A stretch of 64,000 bases of DNA from VRUE01 sp963716735 (GTDB lineage Bacteria; Actinomycetota; Thermoleophilia; Solirubrobacterales; 70-9), in the NCBI GenBank assembly GCA_963716735.1, contig OY970321.1:2108001-2172000 (forward strand). The letters run 5' to 3'. The notes beneath the pieces were generated by a model. The model was not told the origin of the DNA and made no database searches. It saw only the letters and a program-made list of their open reading frames with translations. How positions within the stretch are numbered: the first letter of the stretch is position 1; every line of letters starts with the position of its first letter. Both the position numbers and the translations under genes were made by a program. Positions 1 to 7,595 of this stretch are shown here, one piece after another.

Positions 1-862
1 CGTCGAGCGCCTGCTCGATGATCCGCACCGACTCGACCATCTCCGCCACCCGCACCCGGTAGCGGTCGTAGTTGTCGCCCACGGTGCCGACCGGGATCTT
101 GAAATCCATCTCCGGGTAGGCGAGGTAGTCGAAGGCCTTGCGCAGGTCCCAGGGCTCGCCGGCGGCGCGCAGCAGCGGCCCCGTTACGCCCAGCTCCAGC
201 AGCCGCTCCCGCGAGACGATGCCGACGTCCTTGGTCCGCGAGAGGAAGACCTCGTTGCGGTCGAGCAGCGCCTGGTACTGGCCGACCCTGACCGGCATGT
301 CGGCGACGAACTGGCGCAGCTTCGCCTCGAAGCCGAGGGGGATGTCCTCGATTACGCCGCCGACCTGGAAGTAGCGGGTGTGCATCCGCTGCCCGGTCGC
401 CATCTCGAACAGGTCGAGGATGCGGTCGCGCTCGCGGAAGCAGTACCAGAGCATCGAGACCGCGCCGAGGTCGAGCGCCGTCGTCCCCAACCAGACCAGG
501 TGGGAGTGGATCCGGTTGAGCTCGAGGAAGATCGTCCGCAGGTACTTGGCGCGGGGCGGGATCTCGAGCCCGACCAGGCGCTCGACCGCGCCGCAGAAGG
601 CCTCCATCTGGAAGAAGTAGGAGACGTAGTCCATCCGCTCGACGAAGGGGATGACCTTCCAGTAGCTCTTGTCCTCGCAGGACTTTTCGATTCCGGTGTG
701 GACGTAGCCGATCACCGGCTTGAGGTCGCGCACGACCTCGCCCTCGAGGTCGACGACGAGGCGCAGCACCCCGTGCGTCGCCGGGTGGTGCGGCCCGATG
801 TTGATCGTCATCAGCTCGGTGTCGAGGTCGGGCATGCCGGTGGTCTGCCCGATCTCAGCCAT
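1..862 (-). CDS. nuoD: NADH-quinone oxidoreductase subunit D (partial)
   Basis: The gene starts at ATG 862 and runs off the left edge, so only the first ~287 residues are present. NuoD is the 49-kDa-type subunit of complex I; with NuoB it lines the quinone pocket at the membrane-facing end of the peripheral arm. The start of the protein carries the family hallmark INIGPHHPATHGVLR, followed by GYVHTGIEKSCE and YVSYFFQMEAFCG. The start overlaps the nuoC stop by 8 bases, so translation is probably coupled. Order A-B-C-D is the standard nuo operon order. Confidence 0.96.
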   Translation of the reverse strand, partial: MAEIGQTTGMPDLDTELMTINIGPHHPATHGVLRLVVDLEGEVVRDLKPVIGYVHTGIEKSCEDKSYWKVIPFVERMDYVSYFFQMEAFCGAVERLVGLEIPPRAKYLRTIFLELNRIHSHLVWLGTTALDLGAVSMLWYCFRERDRILDLFEMATGQRMHTRYFQVGGVIEDIPLGFEAKLRQFVADMPVRVGQYQALLDRNEVFLSRTKDVGIVSRERLLELGVTGPLLRAAGEPWDLRKAFDYLAYPEMDFKIPVGTVGDNYDRYRVRVAEMVESVRIIEQALD

Positions 863-1373
863 AGTTCCGCTCGTTGTAGGTGAAGGTGACGGGCTCGCCG
901 CCGACCGGGAAATCGCGGCGCTGGGGCCAGCCGACGTAGTCGTCGGGCAGCAGGATCCGCGTCATATCGGGATGGCCCTTGAAGACGATGCCGAAGAAGT
1001 CGTAAGCCTCGCGCTCCTGGAACTCGGCGGTGGGGAAGAGCTCGACGCACGAGTCGATCTCGGGCAGGGCGCCCTCACCTGGGTCGGCGAGCATCGCTTT
1101 GATCCTCAAGCGCTCGACCCGGTCGCGGTTGAGCAGCTCGTAATGGACCGCGAAGCGAGGATCCGCCGGCAGGTAGTCGGCGGCGTGCAGGCTGGAGAGG
1201 AAGCGGTAGCCCTGGCCCGGCGCGTCGCGCAGCCAGGCGAGCACCGCGAGGATCTGCGCCGGGTCGACGACCAGCGCGGGCTGGTTGCGGTCGAAGCTGG
1301 TGTCGAGCACCGCGCCGGGGTGGTCCTGCTCGATCTCCCCCCGGATCAGCTCCAGTCCGGGGGCATCAGGCAC
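855..1373 (-). CDS. nuoC: NADH-quinone oxidoreductase subunit C
   Basis: A 172-residue 30-kDa-type complex I subunit that packs against NuoD in the peripheral arm. The C-terminal half contains the family signature ER-EAYDFFGIVFKGHPDMTRIL followed by DDYVGWPQRRDFP (about residues 118-155). The length is normal for a free-standing NuoC not fused to NuoD. It overlaps nuoB upstream and nuoD downstream by 8 bases each, which indicates one polycistronic message. No redox centre is expected in this subunit and none is seen. Confidence 0.95.
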   Translation of the reverse strand: MPDAPGLELIRGEIEQDHPGAVLDTSFDRNQPALVVDPAQILAVLAWLRDAPGQGYRFLSSLHAADYLPADPRFAVHYELLNRDRVERLRIKAMLADPGEGALPEIDSCVELFPTAEFQEREAYDFFGIVFKGHPDMTRILLPDDYVGWPQRRDFPVGGEPVTFTYNERNYG

Positions 1374-2037
1374 GGATCAGCCCCCGGGCCTCTTCATACG
1401 CTTCCGCCGCCTCGGGGCTCGGCTCGCTGCGCGGGCCGCCACGCGCCCACTCCTCGGTGCCGGCGGCGCTGTAGCGCTGGCGCCAGCCCTGGTCGGGGTT
1501 GCCCATGATCTTGTGCTGCAGCTTGGTGAAGCCGTAGAGGACGGCCTCCGGCCGCGGTGGGCAGCCGGGGATGTGGAGGTCGATCGGCATGAACTTGTCG
1601 GCGCCCTGGACCACGGCGTAGTTGGAGAACATGCCGCCGCTGGAGGAGCAGGCGCCCATCGAGATCGCCCATTTCGGCTCCAGCATCTGGTCGTAGAGGC
1701 GGCGGACGACCGGCGCCATTTTGATCGAGACCCGGCCCGAGAGGATGATCAGGTCCGCCTGGCGGGGGGAGGCGCGCAGCGCCTCGGCGCCGAAGCGGGC
1801 GAGGTCGTAGCGGGGGCTTCCGACGATCGCGATCGGCGCCTCGATCGCGCAGCAGGCAAGGCCGAAGGTGAGCGGGAAGCATGAGTTTGCCCGGCCCCAG
1901 TTGAGCAGCTTCTCGAAGTTGGTCATCACGACTTTTTCCTCGACGAAGCGCTCCAGCTCCTCGCCCTCGAGGTTGCCGCGCAGCATGTCGCGGGCGCGCA
2001 GCTGCCGGTCGCGCATCGTCTGTCGCTCTACTTCCAA
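1366..2037 (-). CDS. nuoB: NADH-quinone oxidoreductase subunit B
   Basis: A 223-residue PSST-type subunit that binds cluster N2, the terminal 4Fe-4S centre passing electrons to quinone. Cys62-Cys63 (in FGLACCAIE), Cys130 (in MGACSSSGG) and Cys159 (in PGCPPRPEA) supply the four ligands, so all are present. The N-terminal ~35 charged residues before the conserved core are longer than in short NuoB proteins. The gene overlaps nuoA by 10 bases and nuoC by 8. Confidence 0.96.
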   Translation of the reverse strand: MEVERQTMRDRQLRARDMLRGNLEGEELERFVEEKVVMTNFEKLLNWGRANSCFPLTFGLACCAIEAPIAIVGSPRYDLARFGAEALRASPRQADLIILSGRVSIKMAPVVRRLYDQMLEPKWAISMGACSSSGGMFSNYAVVQGADKFMPIDLHIPGCPPRPEAVLYGFTKLQHKIMGNPDQGWRQRYSAAGTEEWARGGPRSEPSPEAAEAYEEARGLIRA

Positions 2038-2405
2038 TTCAGCGCACCCTTTCGCCAGACGTAGACGAAGGCGACCATCAGCAGGACGACGAAGGTGATC
2101 AGCTCGCCGAGGATGAAGACGCTGTCAGCGTCCTTGAGGATGACGCCGACCGGATAGAGGAAGACGACCTCTATGTCGAAGAGGATGAACAGCATCGCGA
2201 TCAGGTAGAAGCTGACGCCGAAGCGGAGGTTGTGAGACGGCTCGACCGGGATGCCGGACTCATACGCCTCGCCCTGGCGACGTGCCGCCTCGGTCTGGCC
2301 GTGCGAGCGCTTCGGCCCGATCACGTGGTTGAGCATCACCAAGGCGCCGCCGACGCCGAGGCCGAGCAGGGCGAAGACGAGTATCGGTAGATAGGACTTG
2401 AGCAT
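2028..2405 (-). CDS. nuoA: NADH-quinone oxidoreductase subunit A
   Basis: A small membrane subunit of complex I with three predicted helices: about residues 4-25, 66-87 (FYLIAMLFILFDIEVVFLYP) and 97-118. The FDIEVVFLYP stretch is the family hallmark. I chose ATG 2405 because it puts MLKSYLPILVFALLG at the N-terminus as in other NuoA proteins; an in-frame GTG at 2447 would add 14 Pro/Ala-rich residues. Neither start has a Shine-Dalgarno site. A minus-strand TATAAC at 2485-2480 is the best -10 candidate for the operon, without a clear -35. Confidence 0.9.
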   Translation of the reverse strand: MLKSYLPILVFALLGLGVGGALVMLNHVIGPKRSHGQTEAARRQGEAYESGIPVEPSHNLRFGVSFYLIAMLFILFDIEVVFLYPVGVILKDADSVFILGELITFVVLLMVAFVYVWRKGALNWK

Positions 2406-2567
2406 GGGTGGGAGAGTGGGAGGTGCGGCGGCCGTTCCGGCGGGCACCTCGCGCCGCGCCGTCGTCGCCTGTAACCGCTGTTATACACCCACCTTGTGAC
2501 AACTTGCTACATAGTGATTTTCCGCATCAGCAAGCCGAATCCCGACCCTTTCGGGCGGAAATAGTCG

Positions 2568-3002
2568 ATGCCGGAGGTCCACCTCGTCGTCGGTTGTGCG
2601 CTGATCGCACTCAACCTCGCAGCCTTCGCCGTCGGTGGCGTTGCCTGGCTGCGTTCCCGCTCCTCGATCCCCTTCTGGTACCTGCTGCGGGCCGCCCAGG
2701 TTTCCGTCTTCATCCAGGCGATGCTCGGCGGCCTGCTCGTCCTCACCAATCACGAACCCCCCGACAACCTGCATTACCTCTACGGGATCCTGCCCCTCGT
2801 CGTTTCCTTTCTCGCCGAGGGAGCCCGCGCCGGCGCCGCCCAGCGCGAGCTGGGGGACGTCGACTTCGAATCGCTTCCGGCCGCTCACCAGGAGTCCCTT
2901 GCCCTTGCGATAGTCCGCCGCGAGATGGGCATCATGGCCGTCAGTTGCGGCGTGATCCTCTTTCTCGCCCTGAGGGCCGCCGGCACCAGCGGCGCTTTTT
3001 GA
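2568..3002 (+). CDS. Hypothetical four-helix membrane protein
   Basis: A 144-residue protein with hydrophobic segments near residues 6-28, 40-60, 67-84 and 117-136, so probably four membrane spans. A charged cytoplasmic or external loop (about 85-115, with GDVDFESLPAAHQES) separates spans three and four. I do not recognise a named family. It is divergent from nuoA with ~160 bases between, and just upstream of a VOC protein in the same direction. No Shine-Dalgarno site precedes the ATG. Function unknown; coding potential rests on clean GC3-rich frame and helix pattern. Confidence 0.72.
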   Translation: MPEVHLVVGCALIALNLAAFAVGGVAWLRSRSSIPFWYLLRAAQVSVFIQAMLGGLLVLTNHEPPDNLHYLYGILPLVVSFLAEGARAGAAQRELGDVDFESLPAAHQESLALAIVRREMGIMAVSCGVILFLALRAAGTSGAF

Positions 3003-3023
3003 GCGTCGAGGTAGGCTGCGCGC

Positions 3024-3404
3024 ATGCTCGACCATGTAGGCATCGAGGTAAGCGATCTCGAGCGCAGCAAAGTGTTCTATGAAAAGGCGCTGGAGCCGCT
3101 CGGGATCGGGTTGATGATGGAGTTCGAGGGAGCCATCGGCTTCGGCAAGGAGACCGAGCACGGGCCCAAGCCCTTCTTCTGGATCCACGCCCGTGGCCGG
3201 CCGGCCGTGAGCGGCGCCCACGTCGCCTTCGGGGTGCGCGACGCCGAGGGGGTCGATGCGTTCCACGCCGCGTCCCTCGCAGCCGGCGGGACCGACAACG
3301 GCGCTCCGGGCCTGCGCCCGATCTACCACCCCGGCTACTACGGCGCCTTCATCCTCGACCCCGACGGCAACAACGTCGAGGCCGTCTGCCACCGCGCCGG
3401 CTAG
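3024..3404 (+). CDS. VOC-family (glyoxalase-like) protein
   Basis: A 126-residue single-copy vicinal oxygen chelate fold. It opens with MLDHVGIEVSDLERSKVFYEKAL and ends with the typical GYYGAFILDPDGNNVEAVCH, giving the paired beta-alpha-beta-beta-beta modules. His4 and Glu121-region residues are the usual metal positions. Members include glyoxalases, fosfomycin-resistance enzymes and dioxygenases; the substrate cannot be told. A TAGGCT hexamer at 3012-3017 sits 6 nt before the ATG, with no Shine-Dalgarno site, so the message may be leaderless. Confidence 0.88.
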   Translation: MLDHVGIEVSDLERSKVFYEKALEPLGIGLMMEFEGAIGFGKETEHGPKPFFWIHARGRPAVSGAHVAFGVRDAEGVDAFHAASLAAGGTDNGAPGLRPIYHPGYYGAFILDPDGNNVEAVCHRAG

Positions 3405-3425
3405 AGCCGACTTCAACTCCGATTC

Positions 3426-3450
3426 GCCCGCATTGAGCGGGCATTTGTTG
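3426..3450 (+). terminator. Probable intrinsic terminator after the VOC gene
   Basis: GCCCGC (3426-3431), loop ATTGA, GCGGGC (3437-3442), followed by ATTTGTTG. It lies 22 bases after the VOC stop codon. The stem is perfect and GC-rich; the T-run is interrupted, so termination strength is uncertain. Confidence 0.55.
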
Positions 3451-3525
3451 CGCCGGACCCGGTCAGCTGGGGAGGGATTCGGCCCGCCAGGGACTTGTCG
3501 ATGTGAATGGCGATTGCCACCGGAC

Positions 3526-3548
3526 CATTGGATACCATATGGCCAATG
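3526..3548 (+). promoter_or_regulatory. Putative autoregulatory operator of the toxin-antitoxin pair
   Basis: CATTGG (3526-3531) and CCAATG (3543-3548) are perfect inverted repeats, with an inner palindrome CCATATGG (3535-3542). The right half-site contains the ATG of the antitoxin. A -10-like TACCAT (3533-3538) lies inside. Ribbon-helix-helix antitoxins usually bind such palindromes to repress their own operon, so this is the natural operator. Binding itself is inferred. Confidence 0.6.
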
Positions 3549-3797
3549 TCGAGGACGCAGACCCTGGTTCAGCTCAACGAGGAGTTGTTGCGACGCCTCG
3601 ACGAGCGGGCGGCGCGGGAGGGTCGCTCGCGCTCGGCGCTTATCCGCGACGCGATCAATGCGTACTTGTTCGATGAGGAGGAAGCCGAGATCAGTCGCCA
3701 GATTGTGGAGGGGTACGAACGGATGCCCCAGACCGACGAGGAGCTGAGGTGGGCGGAAGCCGCCGTTAAGGAAGCGATCCGGAAAGAGCCTTGGTGA
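3546..3797 (+). CDS. Ribbon-helix-helix (CopG/MazE-type) antitoxin
   Basis: An 83-residue protein beginning MSRTQTLVQLNEELLRRLDERAAREGRSRSALIRDAI, the ribbon-helix-helix DNA-binding fold (beta strand TQTLVQL, then two helices). The acidic C-terminal half (EEEAEISRQIVEGYERMPQTDEELRW) is the toxin-binding tail. I chose ATG 3546 rather than 3507 because the RHH strand starts there, TACCAT is 7 nt upstream, and the operator overlaps this codon. Its stop overlaps the toxin start (GTGA), so the pair is translationally coupled. Confidence 0.88.
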   Translation: MSRTQTLVQLNEELLRRLDERAAREGRSRSALIRDAINAYLFDEEEAEISRQIVEGYERMPQTDEELRWAEAAVKEAIRKEPW

Positions 3798-4123
3798 GGC
3801 GCGGCGACATCTGCTGGCTCGAGCATCCCGAGCTGGGGAAGCGCCCTTCTCTGGTGCTCACCCGCGATGAGGCGGTCCCGGTTTTACGCAGCGTGACCGT
3901 CGCCCTTCTGACCAGCACGATCCGCGACATCCCGACCGAGGTCCACCTCGGTCCCGCTGACGGGATGGCGAGGGACTGCGTAGTCAGCCTGGACAACGTC
4001 TACACCTTCCCGCAAGCCTTTCTCGGCGAGCGGATCACCAGTCTGGCCGGCAAGCGGATGCACGAGGTCTGCCGGGCTCTTGCGAACGCCACGGGTTGCG
4101 ATTGGCGCTCTTCTCACGGCTAG
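3794..4123 (+). CDS. mazF: MazF/PemK-type toxin (endoribonuclease)
   Basis: A 109-residue PemK-like toxin. The opening RRGDICWLEHPELGKRPSLVLTRDEA is the MazF signature, with the conserved Arg-Pro on the beta-barrel and later TEVHLGPADGMARDCVVSLDNVYTFP, in which the conserved serine/threonine region of the RNA site is seen. MazF enzymes cut single-stranded mRNA at short motifs. GTG 3794 overlaps the antitoxin stop by four bases; TTG 3791 is an alternative. Pairing with the upstream RHH protein identifies a type II toxin-antitoxin module. Confidence 0.9.
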   Translation: MRRGDICWLEHPELGKRPSLVLTRDEAVPVLRSVTVALLTSTIRDIPTEVHLGPADGMARDCVVSLDNVYTFPQAFLGERITSLAGKRMHEVCRALANATGCDWRSSHG

Positions 4124-4141
4124 CTGCAAGAAAGGCGGGCG

Positions 4142-4618
4142 TCAGCCCAGCGGCCGGTACTCGCCGTCGTGGAAGACGAGCGGGTCGCCCTCGCTCGTCT
4201 CGAGGGCGGTGACCTCGCCGGTGACGATCACGTGGTCGCCGCCGGCGATCACGTCGCGCAGGTCGCAGGCGACGAAGGCGAGGGCGTCGTCGATCGCGGG
4301 GACTCCGTCGTGCTCGCTCCACTCGACCCCCTCCCACTTGTCGGCCACCGGCGCCTTGGTGGCGAAGGCGCGGGCGATCGGCTCCTGGCCGGCATGCAGG
4401 ACGCTGATCCCGAAGCGGTTGGCCGCCTGCACGGCGAGCAGCGTCCGCGATCCCCGGTCGAGGCAGGCCAGCATCAGCATCGGCTCGATCGAGAGCGAGC
4501 AGACCGCGTTGGCGGTTGCTCCCGCCGGCCCATCGGGCCCGGAAGCGGCCACGACGGTCACGCCGGTGGGCAGTGTCCCCATCGCGGCACGGAAGCTGGC
4601 GGGGTCGGGTGGACTCAT
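4142..4618 (-). CDS. Flavin reductase-like FMN-binding protein
   Basis: A 158-residue flavin reductase domain protein. FRAAMGTLPTGVTVVAA at the N-terminus and ATANAVCSLSIEPMLMLACLDRGS are the typical split-barrel FMN-binding motifs, and GDHVIVTGEV lies near the C-terminus. Such proteins supply reduced FMN to two-component monooxygenases or act as stand-alone reductases. No monooxygenase partner is adjacent: the downstream neighbour is the convergent toxin gene and upstream is the divergent cytochrome. Specific partner unknown. Confidence 0.88.
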   Translation of the reverse strand: MSPPDPASFRAAMGTLPTGVTVVAASGPDGPAGATANAVCSLSIEPMLMLACLDRGSRTLLAVQAANRFGISVLHAGQEPIARAFATKAPVADKWEGVEWSEHDGVPAIDDALAFVACDLRDVIAGGDHVIVTGEVTALETSEGDPLVFHDGEYRPLG

Positions 4619-4663
4619 GGCTGGGAGTCGGACATCTCAGCAGGACAATATGATGCGCGCCGC

Positions 4664-5065
4664 GTGCGACCTGTACTAGCAATCGCCCTGGCCGTCGTGG
4701 CCGCGCTTGCCCTGGCCGCCTGTGGCTTCGGCGAAGAGGGCCTCTCGGTCTCCAAGGACGACCCCGACTACAACGGGACGGTGCTCTTTGCCACCCACTG
4801 CAGCGGCTGCCACACTCTGAGCGCCGCCGGTACGCAGGGAAGCGGGAATCGCAGCGCTCGCTCGCAGGGGCCCAACCTCGACCAGCGAACCGAGAGCTAC
4901 GACGATGCTCTCTTCGCGATCCAGAACGGCGGCTTCTCCGGGGCGATCATGCCCCAGAACATCGTGGTCGGCTCCGACGCGGAAGCGCTGGCCCGCTTTG
5001 TCGCCAAGTACGCGGGCGACGAAGCCGAAGAATCGCCGCGCCCCGGCAATCAGCCCGCCCCCTAG
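4664..5065 (+). CDS. Lipoprotein class I cytochrome c
   Basis: A 133-residue monohaem cytochrome c. Residues 1-19 form a signal peptide ending in a lipobox (LALAAC, Cys20), so the mature protein should be lipid-anchored outside the membrane. The haem motif is CSGCH (Cys46, Cys49, His50), and Met96 in GAIMPQN is the likely sixth ligand. The C-terminal tail is Pro/Glu-rich. I set the start at GTG 4664: it gives a proper signal peptide, and TATGAT lies 9 nt upstream. The same reading frame stays open for ~165 codons further upstream, but that part is antisense to the flavin reductase. It probably carries electrons to a terminal oxidase. Confidence 0.9.
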   Translation: MRPVLAIALAVVAALALAACGFGEEGLSVSKDDPDYNGTVLFATHCSGCHTLSAAGTQGSGNRSARSQGPNLDQRTESYDDALFAIQNGGFSGAIMPQNIVVGSDAEALARFVAKYAGDEAEESPRPGNQPAP

Positions 5066-5077
5066 TCGGCATCTCCG

Positions 5078-6349
5078 ATGCTCGACCTGAAGCTGATCCG
5101 CTCCGACCCCGAGCGGATCAAGCAGGCGCTTGCCCGTCGCGGTGCCGCTGAGGAAGTCGACGCGCTGCTGGCGCTCGACGCGCGCCGGCGCGAGCTGCTG
5201 CCCGAGATCGAGGGCGCTCAGGCCGAGCGCAAGACGCTCTCCAAGCAGATCGGCGAAGCGAAAGGACGCGGCGAGGACGCGGCGGAGCAGATGGAGGCCG
5301 TGCAACGGCTGAAGGAGCGCATCGAGGCGGGCAAAGCCGAGCTGGAAGAGGTTGAAGCCGATCTGGCCCGGGTCGCAGGCGCACTGCCGAACCTGCCCGA
5401 TCCGGACGCTCCCGATGGAATGACCGAGGAGGACGCCGTCGTCCTGCGCGAGGTCGGCGAGCGCCCCAGCTTCGACTTCGAGCCGCGCGACCATCTCGAG
5501 ATCGGCACCGAGCTGGGTCTGATCGACATGGAGTCGGCGGCGCGGCTCTCCGGATCGCGCTTTGCCTATCTGAAGGGCGACCTGGTCCTACTCGAGCTGG
5601 CGCTGGTCCGCTTCGCACTCGACCTGGTCCGGGGCGAGGGGCACGAGCCGGTGGTACCGCCGGTCCTGGTCCGCGAAGAGGCCCTCTACGGGACCGGCTT
5701 CCTACCCGGCGATCGCGACCAGATCTACGAAGTGCCCAAGGACGACCTCTTCCTCGTCGGCACCTCGGAGGTCGCGCTGGCCGGGTTGCACGCGGACGAG
5801 ATCCTCGACGCCGAGCGGTTGCCGCTGCGCTACGCCGGCTTCTCCCCCTGCTTTCGCCGCGAGGCCGGGGCCGCCGGTCGCGATACGCGCGGCATCTTCC
5901 GCGTCCACCAGTTCGACAAGGTCGAGATGTTCTCGTTCGTCGAACCGTCGGAGTCCGCCGCTGAGCACGAGCGGTTGCTGGCGATCGAGGAGCGCATCCT
6001 CACGGAGCTGGAGATTCCCTACCGGGTCGTCAACGTCGCCGTCGGCGATCTCGGCGCCCCGGCAGCGAAGAAGTACGACTGCGAGGCGTGGATTCCGAGC
6101 CAAGAGCGCTACCGCGAGCTGACCTCATGCTCGAATACCACGGATTACCAAGCCCGTCGTCTCAATTGTCGGTATCGGTCTGCCGATAACGAAGCAATCC
6201 AAGCGGTACACACGCTCAACGGGACGGCCGTAGCCGTCGGACGGACGATGATTGCGCTGATTGAGAACAGGCAGGATCGGGAAGGCGGATTCTCGCTACC
6301 CAATATTTTGTATTCGTATGGCTCACCTGAGAGGATTGCATCTGCATGA
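5078..6349 (+). CDS. serS: Seryl-tRNA synthetase
   Basis: A 423-residue class II synthetase that charges tRNA-Ser. Residues ~1-105 form the long antiparallel coiled coil that grips the tRNA variable arm (RLKERIEAGKAELEEVEADL). The catalytic core has GTSEVALAG, FSPCFRREAGAAGRDTRGIFRVHQFDKVE (motif 2) and NGTAVAVGRTMIALIENRQ (motif 3). The last ~220 bases are visibly lower in GC with codons such as AAT ATT TTG TAT, and the C-terminus (SLPNILYSYGSPERI) departs from the usual form. It overlaps the next gene by ATGA. Confidence 0.95.
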   Translation: MLDLKLIRSDPERIKQALARRGAAEEVDALLALDARRRELLPEIEGAQAERKTLSKQIGEAKGRGEDAAEQMEAVQRLKERIEAGKAELEEVEADLARVAGALPNLPDPDAPDGMTEEDAVVLREVGERPSFDFEPRDHLEIGTELGLIDMESAARLSGSRFAYLKGDLVLLELALVRFALDLVRGEGHEPVVPPVLVREEALYGTGFLPGDRDQIYEVPKDDLFLVGTSEVALAGLHADEILDAERLPLRYAGFSPCFRREAGAAGRDTRGIFRVHQFDKVEMFSFVEPSESAAEHERLLAIEERILTELEIPYRVVNVAVGDLGAPAAKKYDCEAWIPSQERYRELTSCSNTTDYQARRLNCRYRSADNEAIQAVHTLNGTAVAVGRTMIALIENRQDREGGFSLPNILYSYGSPERIASA

Positions 6350-6999
6350 GCGCCTCCGTCCGCGACGCTAAACGCGTCGTCCTCTGCGACGACCACGAGA
6401 TCGTCCGCGATGCAATCAAATCGCGGATGGTCAACTCGAACGCGCTGCAGATCGTCGGCGAGGCCTCCAATGGCCGCGATGTCGTCGACGTGGTCAAAGA
6501 GCTCGAACCCGACGTCCTGATCATCGACGTCGAGCTGCCCAAACGCGACGGGATCGAGGCGACGAAGGAGGTGCTCAAGGTCCGGCCCCGGACCAAAGTG
6601 ATCATCTTCACCGCGCACGCCCAGCCGGACCTGTTGGCACTGGCCCTGCGAGCCGGTGCCTCCGGCTACGTGCTCAAGTCGGCCCCGGCCGAGGACATCG
6701 CCCGGGCGGTCAAAGCGGTTACCGGCGGCGGCACCTTCCTCGGCGGCGATTTCGCCGGCGGCAAGCCGTCGGAGGTGGAGAAACTGCTCGATCTCTCGCC
6801 CCGCGAGCGTCAGATCCTCGAGCTGCTCGCCGAGGGGCTGCGGGTGAAAGAGATCGCCGAGCGCCTCGGCCTCAGCCCGGCGACCGTGCACACCCACGTG
6901 CGCAACGCGATCGCCAAGCTCGAGGTCGATACGAGGACCGAGGCGGTCGCCCTCGCCGTGCGCTTCAGCTACCTGGGCGCGGGCGGCGGAGTTAAATAG
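6346..6999 (+). CDS. NarL/LuxR-family response regulator
   Basis: A 217-residue two-component response regulator. The receiver domain (about 10-130) has the acidic pair Asp15-Asp16, the phospho-acceptor Asp61 in LIIDVELPKRDG and Lys111 in YVLKSAP. The C-terminal LuxR helix-turn-helix (about 147-207) reads LSPRERQILELLAEGLRVKEIAERLGLS. No histidine kinase gene is adjacent, so the partner lies elsewhere. The start overlaps the serS stop (ATGA), which ties it to serS translation. Confidence 0.93.
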   Translation: MSASVRDAKRVVLCDDHEIVRDAIKSRMVNSNALQIVGEASNGRDVVDVVKELEPDVLIIDVELPKRDGIEATKEVLKVRPRTKVIIFTAHAQPDLLALALRAGASGYVLKSAPAEDIARAVKAVTGGGTFLGGDFAGGKPSEVEKLLDLSPRERQILELLAEGLRVKEIAERLGLSPATVHTHVRNAIAKLEVDTRTEAVALAVRFSYLGAGGGVK

Positions 7000-7038
7000 A
7001 CAAAGCGCCGCCTCCTCCGCTTCGCGTCCGGGGGCGGC

Positions 7039-7431
7039 TTAGGTCTTGTCGAGCTGCAGCGCGCAGCCGTTGATGCAGTAGCGCTGGCCGTTGGGGCCGG
7101 GCCCGTCGTCGAAGACGTGCCCCAGATGGGCGTCGCAGTGCTTGCAGACGACCTCGGTGCGGCGCATCAGCAGGCTGTTGTCCGGCCGCAGCTCGACGTG
7201 CTCGAGGTTGGCCGGCTCGGTGAAGCTGGGCCAGCCGGTGCCAGAGTCGAACTTGGTGTCGGAGGAGAACAGCTCGGTGCCGCAGCAGACGCAGCGGTAC
7301 ATCCCCTCGCTCTTCTCGTCGACGTACGGTCCGGTGAAGGCGCGCTCGGTCCCGGCCTTGCGGGTCACCTCGTACTGCTCGGGAGTCAGCTGCTCGCGCC
7401 ACTGCTCGTCTGACTTCTTCAATTTCTCCAT
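7039..7431 (-). CDS. msrB: Peptide-methionine (R)-S-oxide reductase MsrB
   Basis: A 130-residue MsrB that repairs methionine-R-sulfoxide using thioredoxin. Two zinc CxxC pairs are present (Cys47/Cys50 and Cys96/Cys99), and the catalytic Cys119 lies in RYCIN. GTGWPSF and HLGHVFDDGPGP are family hallmarks. I chose ATG 7431, since the upstream extension to 7563 runs through the palindromic element; TACGCT (7443-7438) lies 6 nt before this ATG, giving a likely leaderless message. Confidence 0.95.
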   Translation of the reverse strand: MEKLKKSDEQWREQLTPEQYEVTRKAGTERAFTGPYVDEKSEGMYRCVCCGTELFSSDTKFDSGTGWPSFTEPANLEHVELRPDNSLLMRRTEVVCKHCDAHLGHVFDDGPGPNGQRYCINGCALQLDKT

Positions 7432-7445
7432 AGTCAGAGCGTAGA

Positions 7446-7580
7446 GGGCGGTAGGAGTCGCCTCGCCAGAGCCTGGATTCGCTCGCTGCGCTCGCTCATG
7501 ATGTTGGTGCCGCTTCGCGGCTGGAATCTCTCGCCGGTGCGCCGCTTCGCGAGGCTCTGGCAAGACGACTCCTACCGCCC
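7446..7580. repeat. Palindromic element C (branched inverted repeat) between divergent genes
   Basis: Outer arms 7446-7460 and 7566-7580 pair perfectly over 15 bp. A 4x4 internal loop (CCTC/AAGA) is followed by a second 10 bp stem, GCCAGAGCCT (7465-7474) with AGGCTCTGGC (7552-7561). Inside are GCCGC-TTC-GCGGC-type hairpins. The apical sequence includes GAGCGAGCG and GCGAGCGAATCC on the minus strand, a motif also seen in family B. It fills the space between divergent msrB and the thioesterase gene, close to both start codons. Confidence 0.8.
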
Positions 7581-7595
7581 TTACGATTCGCCGCC

